From: Lentisphaerota bacterium
GTDB lineage: Bacteria; Verrucomicrobiota; Kiritimatiellia; RFP12; UBA1067
NCBI GenBank assembly: GCA_015061765.1
Contig: SUVZ01000034.1
Location: forward strand, 1 to 16,750
Direction: 5' to 3'
DNA length: 16,750 bases
Below, one piece after another: positions 8,400 through 16,628 of the stretch (positions are counted from its first letter, which is position 1; each line of letters opens with the position of its first letter). The position numbers and the translations under genes are program-made. The notes beneath the pieces are model-generated. The model was not told the DNA's origin and made no database searches. It worked only from the letters and a program-made list of their open reading frames with translations.

Positions 8400-8955
8400 A
8401 CTCCTCCGCCTCTCCACGCATGTAGGCGCAGGCGAGCTTGAAATTGCCGGAAAGAAAACCCTTATGTGAAGACGGTTTGATCGATATCTCCCGAATGTCG
8501 AACATCGCCTCCTTTTCGTCCTCGAGCGCATGCATGAACCTCACCAGGGACGTAATCGTCGCCTCCCAGCGCTTTACGTCTATCGGCTGCTCGTACACGT
8601 CGCCGGCGACAACCTGCTGACCGGCCTGGCGCTGGGATATGCCGACATTGTTGGCCTGCGCGATGGCGTCCATCCGGCTCAGCCAATGCGTATCCACATC
8701 CTTGGCCTCTTCGGAAAACACAGGCATCTTCTCGCGTTCCTCCTCGTAGGCATCATACCATTTACCTCGCTGGGAGATCAGTCTCTTCTCGGAATTGGTC
8801 TTCTTCACCGCAGCGGCATACTTCTTGGATGCTACACGCCATGCCTGCTCCTGACTCATGAACCATACGCACACGGCCAACGCATACATCACAACCACAC
8901 CACCTACGGCGGCAATCATTCGGTCACGCCTTGAAAGATTCGATCCTGCGCTCAT
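8398..8955 (-). CDS. PilO/GspM-like inner-membrane assembly protein
   Basis: A 185-residue protein with the plan of PilO and GspM. It has a short cytoplasmic N-terminus, one membrane helix at about 13-33 (MIAAVGGVVVMYALAVCVWF), a charged coiled coil at about 35-75, and a periplasmic alpha/beta domain at about 85-180 whose helix-strand pattern suits the ferredoxin-like fold of this family. Sequence motifs are weak in the family, so the call rests on architecture and on its place between the PilM/N-like gene and the secretin. Its ATG overlaps the stop of the upstream gene (ATGA at 8952-8955), so the two are probably translated together. It would join the PilMN-like protein in the inner-membrane platform. 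Confidence 0.75.
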   Translation of the reverse strand: MSAGSNLSRRDRMIAAVGGVVVMYALAVCVWFMSQEQAWRVASKKYAAAVKKTNSEKRLISQRGKWYDAYEEEREKMPVFSEEAKDVDTHWLSRMDAIAQANNVGISQRQAGQQVVAGDVYEQPIDVKRWEATITSLVRFMHALEDEKEAMFDIREISIKPSSHKGFLSGNFKLACAYMRGEAEE

Positions 8956-10511
8956 CTCTCCTCCTCTGCGGATTCAAACAGGCACTCTATCGAAAACCTG
9001 TGCCCATTCCTGCTCTTTGACGGACCAGTAAGCGCTACCTCGGCGAACAGTCTCTCGACGTCCGATTCTTCGCCGCCTTCGGACTCCGCACCTTCCGCCA
9101 CCATCGCGGCTTCGGTGAGTGCGTTCTTGAAGTCATAGACGACAGTGGGCTGGTCCGCCTCGCCGACGAGTGAGAGCTTTTCGCCCCGCTTGTAGTTGAA
9201 GCTGGTGAGCGTGACGCCCTCGGGCATGCGGTCAGACACCGCCTTCAGCATCTCAAGCGTTCCACGGGCATGGTCGGAATACTGCTGGACAAGTTTCACC
9301 TTATCGCGCATCTCCTTCACTTCCCTGAAGGCCTTTGCGTGGCGTCTGCAGATCATCTTCTGCCGTTCCGCCAGCTGTCCGTACACGATGGGCCCGCCGA
9401 AAAGAACCGCCATAACAAGCGCCCAGCCCGCCGCCGCGACGGTAAGGAACGCTGTGAGCTTCTTCCTGAATCTCGCCTCCTCGCGCAGTTCGCCCCAGTC
9501 CGAAGGCGTGACATCAAGCGTCGCGCCCTCCTGCGTCCTGAGAGCAACTCCATCCACGCCCCAGTTCGCGTCCGACTCGTCAACTCGCTCGACACGCACC
9601 GCACCGAACATTCCGAGCCGCTCCACGACGGCAGGATCGACCTCACGCCTTGAAAACACGACGATCTCGCCCGGTTCAGCGACCGAACCGGCCTGAAGCA
9701 GCGAAAGCGTCACCTCACGGCCAAGCTCCGCCGGATCCGAGATGCTACCGAGTCCGCGCAGAAGAGACGGAGCTCCATCATCCAGCACAACAACATCCCA
9801 ACCATCGTCAAAGTCCATCAGGACCACAATGCGGGTCGAAGTCGTGGAGGCATCCGGACATGGTGCGCTGTCCTCAATGCGCCGCTCCCCAACAATTCTC
9901 GGCCAGAGGTTGCGAAGCCATCCTAGCGCCGTGACATCCGTGCGAAGCACCCGCACCTTTGCCTCGTCGAGCGCGTCGCCGATATCTGCGGCGGAAGCCT
10001 CCGGCAATGCGGCAAACATCGTCACAAGGTCACGATCAGTCTCCGCAACAGTCTCGATTCCGGTCACAGGCGTCTCGTCCGGAAAAGGAGACACCTTACC
10101 CAGTTCCTCATCTGCCGTCTCAGACAGATTGTCGCGCTCTTCGACAGGAGTGCGAGCGACCTTGACCAGCAGACTCGAAAGCGGCATCGAAAGCACGACT
10201 TCATTCGTGCCGAAGCGCTTCGCCGCATCCGTCAGCGCATCCACCGTGGCGGCATAGCGCTCATCGGCGGAGATAACGGCTTCATCCTCGGCGGCCTGGG
10301 GACAAGCCGCCCTACTATCGCCATCCTTTTGATGGGGATTATTGTCCGGCGTGGAAACACCTCGGTTAGGCGCATCGTCCTCGACACACCGTCCACCGCC
10401 TATAGGCCAGAATTCGCTGTCGACACAGTTCCAGTCCGCCCCGCTTTCCTCAAGACGGATTCCACGGATTCCACCCGCTTCAACACCAAGAACTGTTATC
10501 GACCTCTTCAC
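8952..10511 (-). CDS. PilM-PilN fusion / GspL-like platform protein
   Basis: A 519-residue protein combining a PilM-like actin-fold domain with a PilN-like membrane part, as in GspL. The N-terminus TVLGVEAGGIRGIRLEESG fits the first phosphate-loop strand pair. VVLSMPLSSLLVKVARTPVE is typical of PilM, and VVLMDFDDGWDVVVLDDGAP corresponds to the second strand pair. One membrane helix lies at about 345-365, followed by a coiled coil and a periplasmic PilN-like domain (ISDRMPEGVTLTSFNY region, written AVSDRMPEGV in the protein). The acidic low-complexity segment at about residues 35-80 is not part of the fold and contains a palindromic element (10290-10311). The start is a GTG one base after the aminotransferase stop, with AAGAAG upstream as a weak ribosome site. 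It overlaps the PilO-like gene by 4 bp. Confidence 0.8.
   Translation of the reverse strand: MKRSITVLGVEAGGIRGIRLEESGADWNCVDSEFWPIGGGRCVEDDAPNRGVSTPDNNPHQKDGDSRAACPQAAEDEAVISADERYAATVDALTDAAKRFGTNEVVLSMPLSSLLVKVARTPVEERDNLSETADEELGKVSPFPDETPVTGIETVAETDRDLVTMFAALPEASAADIGDALDEAKVRVLRTDVTALGWLRNLWPRIVGERRIEDSAPCPDASTTSTRIVVLMDFDDGWDVVVLDDGAPSLLRGLGSISDPAELGREVTLSLLQAGSVAEPGEIVVFSRREVDPAVVERLGMFGAVRVERVDESDANWGVDGVALRTQEGATLDVTPSDWGELREEARFRKKLTAFLTVAAAGWALVMAVLFGGPIVYGQLAERQKMICRRHAKAFREVKEMRDKVKLVQQYSDHARGTLEMLKAVSDRMPEGVTLTSFNYKRGEKLSLVGEADQPTVVYDFKNALTEAAMVAEGAESEGGEESDVERLFAEVALTGPSKSRNGHRFSIECLFESAEEER
10290..10311. repeat. REP-like palindromic element inside the PilMN coding sequence
   Basis: On the plus strand GGCGGCCTG (10290-10298) and CAAGCCGCC (10303-10311) form a 9-bp stem with one mismatch and a GGGA loop. 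A second small inverted repeat, CCATC-CTTTT-GATGG, lies just to its right (10320-10335). The frame stays open, and the hairpin encodes about RAACPQAA in the loop-like segment of the PilM domain. It looks like an in-frame palindromic insertion, comparable in concept to Rickettsia palindromic elements. No second copy is visible in this window. Confidence 0.45.
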
Positions 10512-10512
10512 T

Positions 10513-11802
10513 TCACTTCTTTACGCGCACCGCTTTGAGATCCCTGACGGCAGAATCCACATTTGCAAACACGTCAGGCAACTGCTTTGCGGGAATTGTC
10601 GAGAAAGCAAGGCGAATAAGGCCGGAAAGAACAATCGTACCAGTGGAATACTTCTCGATCAGATGGCGGCGAACCGCCTCCGCATCGACACCCTTCGGCT
10701 TCACGCACATGAAATAGCCCGAATTGAACGGCATCGGCTCAAAGGTTTCGGCATATTCCGGATGCGTCTTGAGGATGCCGCGGATGACGCGGTAGCGGTT
10801 CTTCAGCACCGCATACTTCTCGCGCTTCTGGTTGATGTACTTGGGATCGCTGAACGCCGCTATCGCCAACGCCTGGCCGATGGACGACGCATTGGAGATC
10901 GAGGAGCGCACGTTGCCCGCGGCCTTCGCCTCGAATGCCTTGAGCTGTTCGGCTGAAAGCCCCTTGCCAGCGAAGGTTATGAATCCGACGCGCATTCCCC
11001 AGACGTAGTCCTCCTTCGTGGTGCCGTCAAGCTTGACCGCAAGCACGTTCTTGTGGAGATCCGAGAATTCGGAGAAGAGAGACTCTTCGTGCACACCCTT
11101 CTCATAGACCAGACCGAAATACGCATCGTCCAACACAACTACGATCTTCTTGCCTTTGGCCGCTACCGACTTCACGGTGGATACGATCTTTTTCGCATCC
11201 TCGATTGTGGCCGTGTATCCGGTGGGGTTGTTCGGGAAGTTGAGGATTAGGATCTTCTTGTCGCCGGGGGCGAGAAGCGCGTTCTTCATTGAGGCCACGT
11301 CAAAGCAGCCTTTCTTGAAGGTGTTGAACGTCTCAAGCTTCGACCCGCACGCATCCTCGAAGATGAGCGCATAGTTGTCCCAGTACAGATCAGGTACCAC
11401 GACCTTGTCCGCCTTGTCGGCGAACAGCTCCGCACAGACGCGGAGTCCGTGCGTAAGGGCGTTCGTGACGACAGGGTTCGAGAACGTCTTGTCGGCGAGG
11501 GACGGATTTTTGCGCACCATGAAACCGCGCCAGACGTCGCGAAGCGCAGGCTGGCCGAAACTGCCCGCATAGAGAAACGCCTTGCGGTCGAGATTGATGT
11601 TCTTGGCGAAGCAATCCATCACCAACGGAGAGCCGTCCTCCTCGAACGCCATGCCGATTGTGGCGTTTATGGCGCACTTTTTGGCCTCGGCACCCTGGCC
11701 GAGAATGCCACCATACGGAAAATACATCCTACGCCCCTCCGCGGAGAGAAAATCCACCGCCGGACCGAGCGTCCTGTTCAATTGTTTAGCCAATGAGTTC
11801 AT
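10513..11802 (-). CDS. PLP-dependent class I/II aminotransferase
   Basis: A 429-residue fold-type I enzyme that moves an amino group between an amino acid and a 2-oxo acid in the cytoplasm. Seen in the sequence: FPNNPTGY at 189-196 (cofactor-binding Asn and the family motif), VVLDDAYFG at 232-240 (Asp contacting the pyridine nitrogen and Tyr contacting the phenol oxygen), and DGTTKEDYVWGMRVG, in which Lys273 fits the Schiff-base lysine and Arg281 the phosphate-binding arginine. Length suits aspartate/aromatic-type enzymes, but I cannot name the substrate. The ATG at 11802 has no Shine-Dalgarno; an extended -10 box lies only nine bases upstream, suggesting a leaderless message. The stop is one base from the PilMN start, so this metabolic gene heads the pilus/secretin operon. 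Confidence 0.88.
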   Translation of the reverse strand: MNSLAKQLNRTLGPAVDFLSAEGRRMYFPYGGILGQGAEAKKCAINATIGMAFEEDGSPLVMDCFAKNINLDRKAFLYAGSFGQPALRDVWRGFMVRKNPSLADKTFSNPVVTNALTHGLRVCAELFADKADKVVVPDLYWDNYALIFEDACGSKLETFNTFKKGCFDVASMKNALLAPGDKKILILNFPNNPTGYTATIEDAKKIVSTVKSVAAKGKKIVVVLDDAYFGLVYEKGVHEESLFSEFSDLHKNVLAVKLDGTTKEDYVWGMRVGFITFAGKGLSAEQLKAFEAKAAGNVRSSISNASSIGQALAIAAFSDPKYINQKREKYAVLKNRYRVIRGILKTHPEYAETFEPMPFNSGYFMCVKPKGVDAEAVRRHLIEKYSTGTIVLSGLIRLAFSTIPAKQLPDVFANVDSAVRDLKAVRVKK

Positions 11803-11811
11803 AAGACGCGA

Positions 11812-11820
11812 ATTATACCA
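11812..11820 (-). promoter_or_regulatory. Extended -10 promoter of the aminotransferase-secretin operon
   Basis: TGGTATAAT on the minus strand is a perfect -10 with the TG extension. A -35 is weak: TTGATG about 19 bp upstream is the best match. Transcription should start around 11805, within a few bases of the ATG at 11802. The box lies in the 42-bp gap after the NHL-protein gene, so it allows separate control from icd. Confidence 0.6.
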
Positions 11821-11844
11821 TATATGCCGTGTAAACCATCAAAG

Positions 11845-12828
11845 TCACCGACCGCAGCAGCTGCCGCAGAGCGGTACAACCTCAAGCGTGGTGCCACCGT
11901 AGTTGGCGACGTACACCGCGCCGTTCCACACGCACGGTTCGCTGGGACGCACAAATCCGCCTTTGCGCAGGAATTCGACGCGTCCATCGGGGAGTATGCG
12001 CTGGAGCGCATCGCCGCGCATGTCGGCAATGTAGAGGGAGCCGGCCGCATCGACGCACATGCCGTCAGGCGTGACGGACGGGCCGCCCGCGTGGAGGATC
12101 TCCTCGCTCTTCACGATACGGCCATCGGCGCCGGGCGTGAGTTTCCAGACGCGTCCGTCGCCATAGTTTCCGGTGTAGATGAATCCCTTGGCATCGACGG
12201 CGACACCGTTGAGGCCGCCGCGGATCTTCGGATTGCGCGTGACGTCGGAGAACACGCACTGCGGATCGGCGGGCGTGTTGCCTACCTTCACGTTGCGGTC
12301 CGATGCAGAGAACATGTAGAGGCCGCTGGAGGCCGCCCCGTCTCCGCGCTTGACGCTGTAAAGGAACGCCTGCGTGAGGTATAGCTTGCCGTTGAGGTAC
12401 TTGACGCCGTTTGCGTTGTCGAGCCCGTACGCAACGACCTCGCACTTGTCGATCCTGTCGTCCTTGAAGGTGATGCAAAGGAGACGTCCCTTGGAGTCCT
12501 TCTGGTTGTCGCAGACATAGAGTTCACCGTCAGGCCCAAAGCAGATGCCCATGGGCGAGGCGTAGCCGCTCTCCTTGCAGGGTGGCACGTCGAACCACTT
12601 GACGGGCGTTCCGCACGGCTTGTCGAGGCGGAACACCGCGCCGGGCTGAGTACGGTCGTTGTTCGGCGTGGCGATCACGAGCCGTCCCTTGGAATCGACG
12701 CACATTCCGTCGGGCGTGGTGCATGTGGGCGGCATCTGAACCGTCTTAGCGTCGGCGGCAGGCGTCACAAGACACGCTACTGCGACAAGGCCGCCGCAGA
12801 ACCAGGAAGCGATATTGGCACTGTACAT
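11845..12828 (-). CDS. Secreted NHL/SMP-30-like beta-propeller protein
   Basis: About 327 residues, exported and folded as a beta-propeller. The signal peptide has a hydrophobic core (WFCGGLVAVACLVTP) and a likely cleavage after ADA. The mature part shows repeated blades with a Gly-hydrophobic-Asp-Gly pattern: TPDGMCVDSKGRLVIA, SPMGICFGPDGELYVCDN, GLNGVAVDAKGFIYTGNYGD, TPDGMCVDAAGSLYIADM and a final NGAVYVANYGG blade. This is typical of NHL and SMP-30/gluconolactonase-like proteins, which bind or hydrolyse small ligands; no specific activity can be assigned. It ends in a Cys-rich tail (PLCGSCCGR). I prefer the ATG at 12828 because AAAGGA (12838-12843) lies nine bases upstream. The ATG at 12837 directly abuts that motif but would give the signal peptide a positive charge. 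It follows icd by 35-45 bp and is probably co-transcribed. Confidence 0.75.
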   Translation of the reverse strand: MYSANIASWFCGGLVAVACLVTPAADAKTVQMPPTCTTPDGMCVDSKGRLVIATPNNDRTQPGAVFRLDKPCGTPVKWFDVPPCKESGYASPMGICFGPDGELYVCDNQKDSKGRLLCITFKDDRIDKCEVVAYGLDNANGVKYLNGKLYLTQAFLYSVKRGDGAASSGLYMFSASDRNVKVGNTPADPQCVFSDVTRNPKIRGGLNGVAVDAKGFIYTGNYGDGRVWKLTPGADGRIVKSEEILHAGGPSVTPDGMCVDAAGSLYIADMRGDALQRILPDGRVEFLRKGGFVRPSEPCVWNGAVYVANYGGTTLEVVPLCGSCCGR

Positions 12829-12872
12829 TTCTTTCATTCCTTTATCGTGCAATTCTTCAGCATTAAAGTCAA

Positions 12873-14096
<1,224 letters not shown>

Positions 14097-14163
14097 TGAC
14101 TACTGCCTTTCTTGTGTATTACGCACCCGCAAACTGAAAGTTGCGACTTCTGATTGACCTGAA

Positions 14164-14172
14164 ATTATATCA
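14164..14172 (-). promoter_or_regulatory. Extended -10 promoter of icd
   Basis: TGATATAAT on the minus strand is a perfect TATAAT with the TG extension. No good -35 stands out at 16-18 bp. The transcript would begin near 14157, giving a leader of about 60 nt. This leader has a weak 5-bp stem (CGCAA at 14128-14132 with TTGCG at 14141-14145), too small to call a riboswitch. Confidence 0.6.
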
Positions 14173-14244
14173 CATATTCACCGGCATGAAATCGTCCACA
14201 AAAGCGGATTTCCCAATTTCTGTCCATCCAAGCTCATGTCTGTC

Positions 14245-15303
14245 TCATTGTCTGAAGATGAATCTGGCCTGTACCCCATACCCGATGAAATAGAGCAGAA
14301 TGTCACATGCAAACTTCGCCACCCCTCTCGGCATGCCCACAAAAGAAAGCGCCGTCACCCCTGCGTTGCTCAGCACAATGACGACCATGCACAAAAATGC
14401 ATATTTCCATGCCGAAGATGCTATTCTGCAATTAGACTTGAATACAAACGATCTGTTGAGTGAAAAATTGAATACGGAACTCACCAGACGCGCCGCAAAA
14501 CCACTCGCCCATATGACGCCGGACCTCTCGACACCCGCCATATGCAATGCTGCCGCAAAAAACCATGCCAGTCCCTGATCCACAATAAAGGACACTATGG
14601 ACACACCGGCGAATCTAATGAAGTCGGACAGAACCAGACTGTTTATCCGAATCGTGTCCATGATCGGACTGAAGTGGGAACAGGCGTTGCCATTCTCGTA
14701 GATCGTGCTGATGGAGAGCGTTTTAACGGAAAGGCCTCTGCGCACACTCGCCATGAGAACACCCATTTCATATTCATACCGCTCGCCTCTCAAAGACATC
14801 AGCAGCGGAAGAAAGGATGACGGGAAAGCCCGAAGACCGGTCTGCGTATCAGGAAGCCAACGACCTAGGACAAGCGCGAACGACAGTGACGACCAACGAT
14901 TGCCGATCCAGGAACGGAACGGTATCCGCCCGAAGGAGAAATCCCTGCTCCCGATATGTATGCTGGCGGGATCCACGATCAGCGCCTCTGCCATCCTGAC
15001 GCAATCCTCAGACGAGTGCTGTCCGTCCGCATCTGCTGTAACAACGCCGACCGAATCGTACTGTCGATCATGAATGTAGGCAAATCCCGTCTTGAGGGCG
15101 GCTCCCTTACCCCTATTCACGGCATGGTGAAGAACGGTGCAGAACGGTCTTTCCCGCAGCCTGTCAAATATTCCGCGATAGGATTCACCCGAACCGTCAT
15201 CCACCACAACTATACGGCCAAAGCCACGTGCGGCAAGCTCGTCCACATATCCGACAAGACGATCCTCCGGTTCGTACGATGGTATCAGCACAGTTACATT
15301 CAT
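14245..15303 (-). CDS. GT2 glycosyltransferase fused to a GtrA-like membrane domain
   Basis: A 352-residue membrane protein. Residues 1-215 are a GT-A glycosyltransferase of the polyprenyl-phosphate sugar synthase type: VTVLIPSYEPEDR at the start, VVVDDGSGE near 32-40, VNRGKGAALKTG near 62-73, and TADADGQH with the metal-binding DxD at 91-93. Residues about 228-352 form a GtrA-like domain with four membrane helices, including the SLNRSFVFKS motif. Such fusions are thought to make a polyprenyl-phosphate sugar and flip it across the inner membrane to feed surface glycans. The ATG at 15303 was chosen because the fold begins there and it lies 13 nt after the ispF stop; longer starts run through ispF. 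GAAGG ten bases upstream is a weak ribosome site. Confidence 0.87.
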   Translation of the reverse strand: MNVTVLIPSYEPEDRLVGYVDELAARGFGRIVVVDDGSGESYRGIFDRLRERPFCTVLHHAVNRGKGAALKTGFAYIHDRQYDSVGVVTADADGQHSSEDCVRMAEALIVDPASIHIGSRDFSFGRIPFRSWIGNRWSSLSFALVLGRWLPDTQTGLRAFPSSFLPLLMSLRGERYEYEMGVLMASVRRGLSVKTLSISTIYENGNACSHFSPIMDTIRINSLVLSDFIRFAGVSIVSFIVDQGLAWFFAAALHMAGVERSGVIWASGFAARLVSSVFNFSLNRSFVFKSNCRIASSAWKYAFLCMVVIVLSNAGVTALSFVGMPRGVAKFACDILLYFIGYGVQARFIFRQ

Positions 15304-15316
15304 GCCGCATCCGCCT

Positions 15317-15820
15317 TCATCTGTCCGCTGCCTCAACCAGCGCAACCGCATGCACGGCGATTCCGAGACCCTCGCCAATCGCATCCATGCCCTCGTTCGT
15401 CTTCCCCTTCACGGAAACCGATCCGACAGGCACGCGAAGATGATTAGCTAGACAGGAGCGTATCGAATCTACGTGAGGCCTGAGTTTCGGCCTCTCGCAT
15501 ATGACAGCAACATCGACGTTGCCTATGCGATATCCGGCATCTGAAATCTCCTGCACCACAAAATCCAGAAGCTTGGCGGAATCCGCGTCCTTCCAGCATG
15601 AATCCGTGTCCGGGAAATGCGATCCTATATCACCAAGCGCAGTTGCGCCGAGAATCGCATCAATCACGGCATGAATCAGAACATCGGCGTCGGAATGCCC
15701 TTTTAGCCTAGGGCATCCGGAAATCTCAACGCCGCCAAGCCTCTGACTCGATGCGCACGCATCCGTACCGGAACCGCAATCCATGAAACGGTGCGAATCA
15801 TATCCGAATCCAACTCTCAT
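15317..15820 (-). CDS. ispF: 2-C-methyl-D-erythritol 2,4-cyclodiphosphate synthase
   Basis: A 167-residue enzyme of the non-mevalonate isoprenoid pathway. It cyclises CDP-methylerythritol 2-phosphate to the 2,4-cyclodiphosphate with release of CMP, acting as a zinc-containing trimer. Visible motifs are GYDSHRF (metal ligands Asp8 and His10), GHSDADVLIH (His42), GDIGSHFPDTD, ERPKLRPH, and GKTNEGMDAIGEGLGIAVHA near the end. The segment at 13-28 is Cys/Ser-rich and slightly longer than in E. coli. The ATG at 15820 gives the normal N-terminus (MRVGFGYDSH) but has no good ribosome site, and an intrinsic terminator ends 10 nt upstream. It is followed by the glycosyltransferase with a 13-nt gap; a link through polyprenyl-phosphate carriers is a reasonable inference. 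Confidence 0.96.
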   Translation of the reverse strand: MRVGFGYDSHRFMDCGSGTDACASSQRLGGVEISGCPRLKGHSDADVLIHAVIDAILGATALGDIGSHFPDTDSCWKDADSAKLLDFVVQEISDAGYRIGNVDVAVICERPKLRPHVDSIRSCLANHLRVPVGSVSVKGKTNEGMDAIGEGLGIAVHAVALVEAADR

Positions 15821-15830
15821 GCCTCATACC

Positions 15831-15855
15831 AAAAGCCGCCGTCATTGACGGCGGC
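15831..15855 (-). terminator. Intrinsic terminator after infC
   Basis: On the minus strand GCCGCCGTC and its exact complement GACGGCGGC enclose an AAT loop and are followed by TTTT. The 9-bp GC-rich stem starts 12 nt after the infC stop. The T-tract is short (four T, then GG), so read-through into ispF, which begins 10 nt later, is likely. Confidence 0.8.
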
Positions 15856-15867
15856 CCTGCATGCCGA

Positions 15868-16488
15868 TCAACCGATCTTGATGTGAATCCCGTTCGAGGC
15901 TGGCAAACTGCCCGACTGTGCGGCAGGCGCTGCGCCGACCGAGATCGCTGGCTTTGAAGACTGCCCGCCACCCTTCTTTGCGCGAGGCGGTCCAATAAGG
16001 CAGCTGTGAACACGGCCATCGGTACGCGGAGCCTGCTCAACAAAGCACTCATCCTGAAGCATGCCCAGCACTTCGGCAATCTTGTCCTCACCGATGTCAC
16101 GATGTGCGTTTTCACGGCCGCGGAACTGGAGCGAAAGACGCACCTTGTTCCCTTCCCCCAGAAACTGGCGGATCTGACGCAGTTTATGCTTCAGATCGCC
16201 AGTATCCGTCCCGGGATGGAACTTGATTTCCTTCACCTGCGTGGTCTTTTGGGCCTTGCGCTGCTGCTTGGCCTTAATCGACTCCTCGTAGCGGAACTTT
16301 CCATAGTCCATGATCTTGCACACGGGAGGTTGTGCGTTTGGAGTGATTTCTACCAGATCAAGGCTCTGACTTTCCGCCATGCGCAATGCCTGGTTTGTCG
16401 GCATGATCCCGAGCATCTGACCATTTGCGTCAAGAACGCGCACCGACGGAACGCGGATCTTGTAGTTTACGCGAGTGAACGTAGCGAT
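15868..16488 (-). CDS. infC: Translation initiation factor IF-3 with non-canonical start
   Basis: IF-3 binds the 30S subunit, blocks premature 50S joining and checks the start codon and initiator tRNA. The core is clear: LVEITPNAQPPVCKIMDYGK in the N-domain, VKEIKFHPGTDTGDLKHKL opening the C-domain, and RLSLQFRGRENAHRDIG later. The nearest standard start in frame is a GTG at 16443, but it cuts off conserved N-terminal residues. Upstream the frame encodes IIATFTRVNYKIRVPSV, the expected IF-3 leader, preceded by GAGGTG. The best start is ATC at 16488 (six bases from GAGG), or ATT at 16491 (three bases). IF-3 genes in E. coli and others use AUU and are self-regulated through it. A tail of about 35 residues rich in Ala, Ser and Gly extends past the usual end. 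infC is followed by a terminator, not by rpmI-rplT. Confidence 0.93.
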   Translation of the reverse strand: MATFTRVNYKIRVPSVRVLDANGQMLGIMPTNQALRMAESQSLDLVEITPNAQPPVCKIMDYGKFRYEESIKAKQQRKAQKTTQVKEIKFHPGTDTGDLKHKLRQIRQFLGEGNKVRLSLQFRGRENAHRDIGEDKIAEVLGMLQDECFVEQAPRTDGRVHSCLIGPPRAKKGGGQSSKPAISVGAAPAAQSGSLPASNGIHIKIG

Positions 16489-16553
16489 AATACACCTCTA
16501 TTTGCTGTTGTTGACATTGCCTTCGCCTTTCCTGATCAGCGAAAACGAGGCGA

Positions 16554-16562
16554 ATTATAGCA
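16554..16562 (-). promoter_or_regulatory. Extended -10 promoter of infC
   Basis: TGCTATAAT on the minus strand is a perfect TATAAT with a TG extension. A possible -35 (TTGCGC, 18 bp upstream) is weak. Transcription would start near 16547, leaving about 60 nt before the proposed infC start. The form matches the icd and aminotransferase promoters. Confidence 0.6.
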
Positions 16563-16628
16563 CATTTACGGCATCTTGCGCAAATCCATGCAACAAACAC
16601 ACTGGAACGCCTCTTCCATTCATTCACT

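Noticed and set aside
11824..12384. Plus-strand 186-codon open frame
   Set aside because: It lies opposite the NHL protein gene, has Ala/Arg-rich composition typical of antisense frames in GC-rich DNA, and has no ribosome site or family motif.
14128..14145. Small stem-loop in the icd leader as a riboswitch
   Set aside because: The stem has only five pairs with an 8-nt loop and there is no surrounding conserved structure.
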